From NCBI GenBank assembly GCA_028718065.1, contig JAQUMP010000025.1, positions 1-14,403 on the forward strand: 14,403 nt of DNA. Direction: 5' to 3'. The notes below the pieces were generated by a model. It made no database searches. It had not been told where the DNA came from and saw only the letters and a list, made by a program, of their open reading frames with translations. How positions within the stretch are numbered: position 1 is the first letter of the stretch; every line of letters begins with the position of its first letter. The position numbers were made by a program, and so were the translations under genes. This stretch comes from Chitinivibrionales bacterium (lineage in GTDB: Bacteria > Fibrobacterota > Chitinivibrionia > Chitinivibrionales > FEN-1185). This document shows positions 13,629-14,403 of the stretch, in pieces.

Positions 13629-14403
13629 TTACTCCACGGTTACGCTTTTGGCGAGGTTACGGGGTTGATCGATTTCGCAGCCGCGCGCGGCGGCGATATA
13701 GTAGGCCAGAAACTGCAGCGGGATCACCGCGAGCAGCGGGCTGACCATGGGAATAGTAGTCGGAATGTAAATGACATGGTGCGCATACTTGGCGATCTCG
13801 GCGTCGCCCTCGCTGGCAATGGCGATGATCTTGCCGCCGCGCGCGCGCACTTCTTCCATGTTGGAAAGGATTTTGTCGTAGACCGCGTCTTTGAGTGCGA
13901 TGAATACCGTGGGCATGTCTTTGTCGATTAAGGCAATGGGGCCGTGCTTCATTTCGGCCGCGGGGTAACCTTCGGCGTGGATATAGGAGATTTCCTTGAG
14001 CTTGAGCGCGCCTTCGAGCGCCACCGGAAAGTTAAAGGAGCGCCCCAGGTAAATAAAATTATTGTGGCGCGCGTAAATCTGGGCGATCTCCTTGATCTGC
14101 TCGTGATTTTTAAGGATTTGCGCGACCTGATCGGGAATGGCGTTGAGCGCCTTGGCAATAACGATGCCGTCGGTATGGGAGATGCGGCGCATGCGGCCGA
14201 GCATGAGCGTTAAGAGCGAGAGCACCGTGAGCTGCGAGGTAAAGGCCTTGGTGGAGGCCACGCCGATTTCCGGTCCGGCATGCAGATACATGCCGCCGTT
14301 GGTTTCGCGCGCGATGGACGATCCCACCGCGTTGCAGATGCCCAGCACGGTCGCGCCTTTGCGCGTGGCCTCGTGCAGGGCCGCCAACGTATCGGCGGTT
14401 TCC
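13629..14403 (-). CDS. glmS: glutamine-fructose-6-phosphate aminotransferase GlmS, C-terminal part (5' end outside window)
   Basis: The frame is open to the window edge, beginning ETADTLAALHEATRKGATVL, which is the first SIS domain of GlmS. It makes glucosamine-6-phosphate from fructose-6-phosphate and glutamine, the first step to UDP-GlcNAc for peptidoglycan and lipid A. Visible are the SIS phosphate-site segments (GSSIARE, GPEIGVASTKAFTSQ), the isomerase signature ALEGALKLKEISYIHAEGYPAAEMKHGP with the catalytic Glu and His, and the classic C-terminus NLAKSVTVE, whose Lys bonds the sugar. About 258 residues are present out of roughly 610. The N-terminal glutaminase domain and any glmS ribozyme lie beyond the window. 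It is the first visible gene of the glmS-ridA-scpA-scpB run. Confidence 0.97.
   Translation of the reverse strand, partial: ETADTLAALHEATRKGATVLGICNAVGSSIARETNGGMYLHAGPEIGVASTKAFTSQLTVLSLLTLMLGRMRRISHTDGIVIAKALNAIPDQVAQILKNHEQIKEIAQIYARHNNFIYLGRSFNFPVALEGALKLKEISYIHAEGYPAAEMKHGPIALIDKDMPTVFIALKDAVYDKILSNMEEVRARGGKIIAIASEGDAEIAKYAHHVIYIPTTIPMVSPLLAVIPLQFLAYYIAAARGCEIDQPRNLAKSVTVE

Noticed and set aside
1..14403. CRISPR array, tRNA, rRNA or transposase gene
   Set aside because: I found no regularly spaced repeats, cloverleaf, rRNA motifs or transposase motifs anywhere in the window.

Overview
The window looks like a bacterial chromosome segment with two parts of different character. The right part (about 7.4-14.4 kb, all on the minus strand) is conserved housekeeping DNA with GC-rich codon use: glmS (5' end outside the window), ridA, scpA, scpB, then mutS. 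An ATPase of the AAA_14/DUF4143 type follows. Nothing here fixes the phylum. I infer an uncultured Gram-negative-like bacterium, because the protein motifs are canonical but the gene order matches no model organism I know.

The left part (about 0-5.5 kb, plus strand) is visibly AT-rich and looks acquired. A tight four-gene operon (420-5389) encodes a small XRE-type regulator, a TSPPY-type DNA amino-methyltransferase, a 743-residue protein with two separate GHKL ATPase domains (a MORC/Hsp90-like one at the N-terminus and a histidine-kinase-like one with a candidate phospho-His at the C-terminus), and a receiver-domain protein with an intact Asp/Thr/Lys quartet and an unrecognised C-terminal half. 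Stop and start codons overlap or nearly touch at every junction. The promoter carries a perfect palindrome over its -10 box, as expected for autoregulation by the XRE protein, similar to controller proteins of restriction-modification systems. I see no restriction nuclease. My main hypothesis is that this is a modification-linked, two-component-like defence system: the methyltransferase marks self DNA, the double ATPase senses and signals, and the receiver protein is the output.

The operon is bounded by suggestive sequence. Two short blocks near its left edge recur, inverted and in the same order, just past its right edge. Past the operon (5488-5632) there is a structure resembling an integron attC site. 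A membrane GT-C glycosyltransferase (5662-7356) begins just beyond it and converges on the AAA_14/DUF4143 gene.

In the housekeeping part, glmS-ridA-scpA-scpB form one operon with 4-10 nt overlaps or a 6 nt gap. A hairpin follows scpB. A 200-nt AT-rich spacer with a 22-bp imperfect inverted repeat holds the probable mutS promoter.
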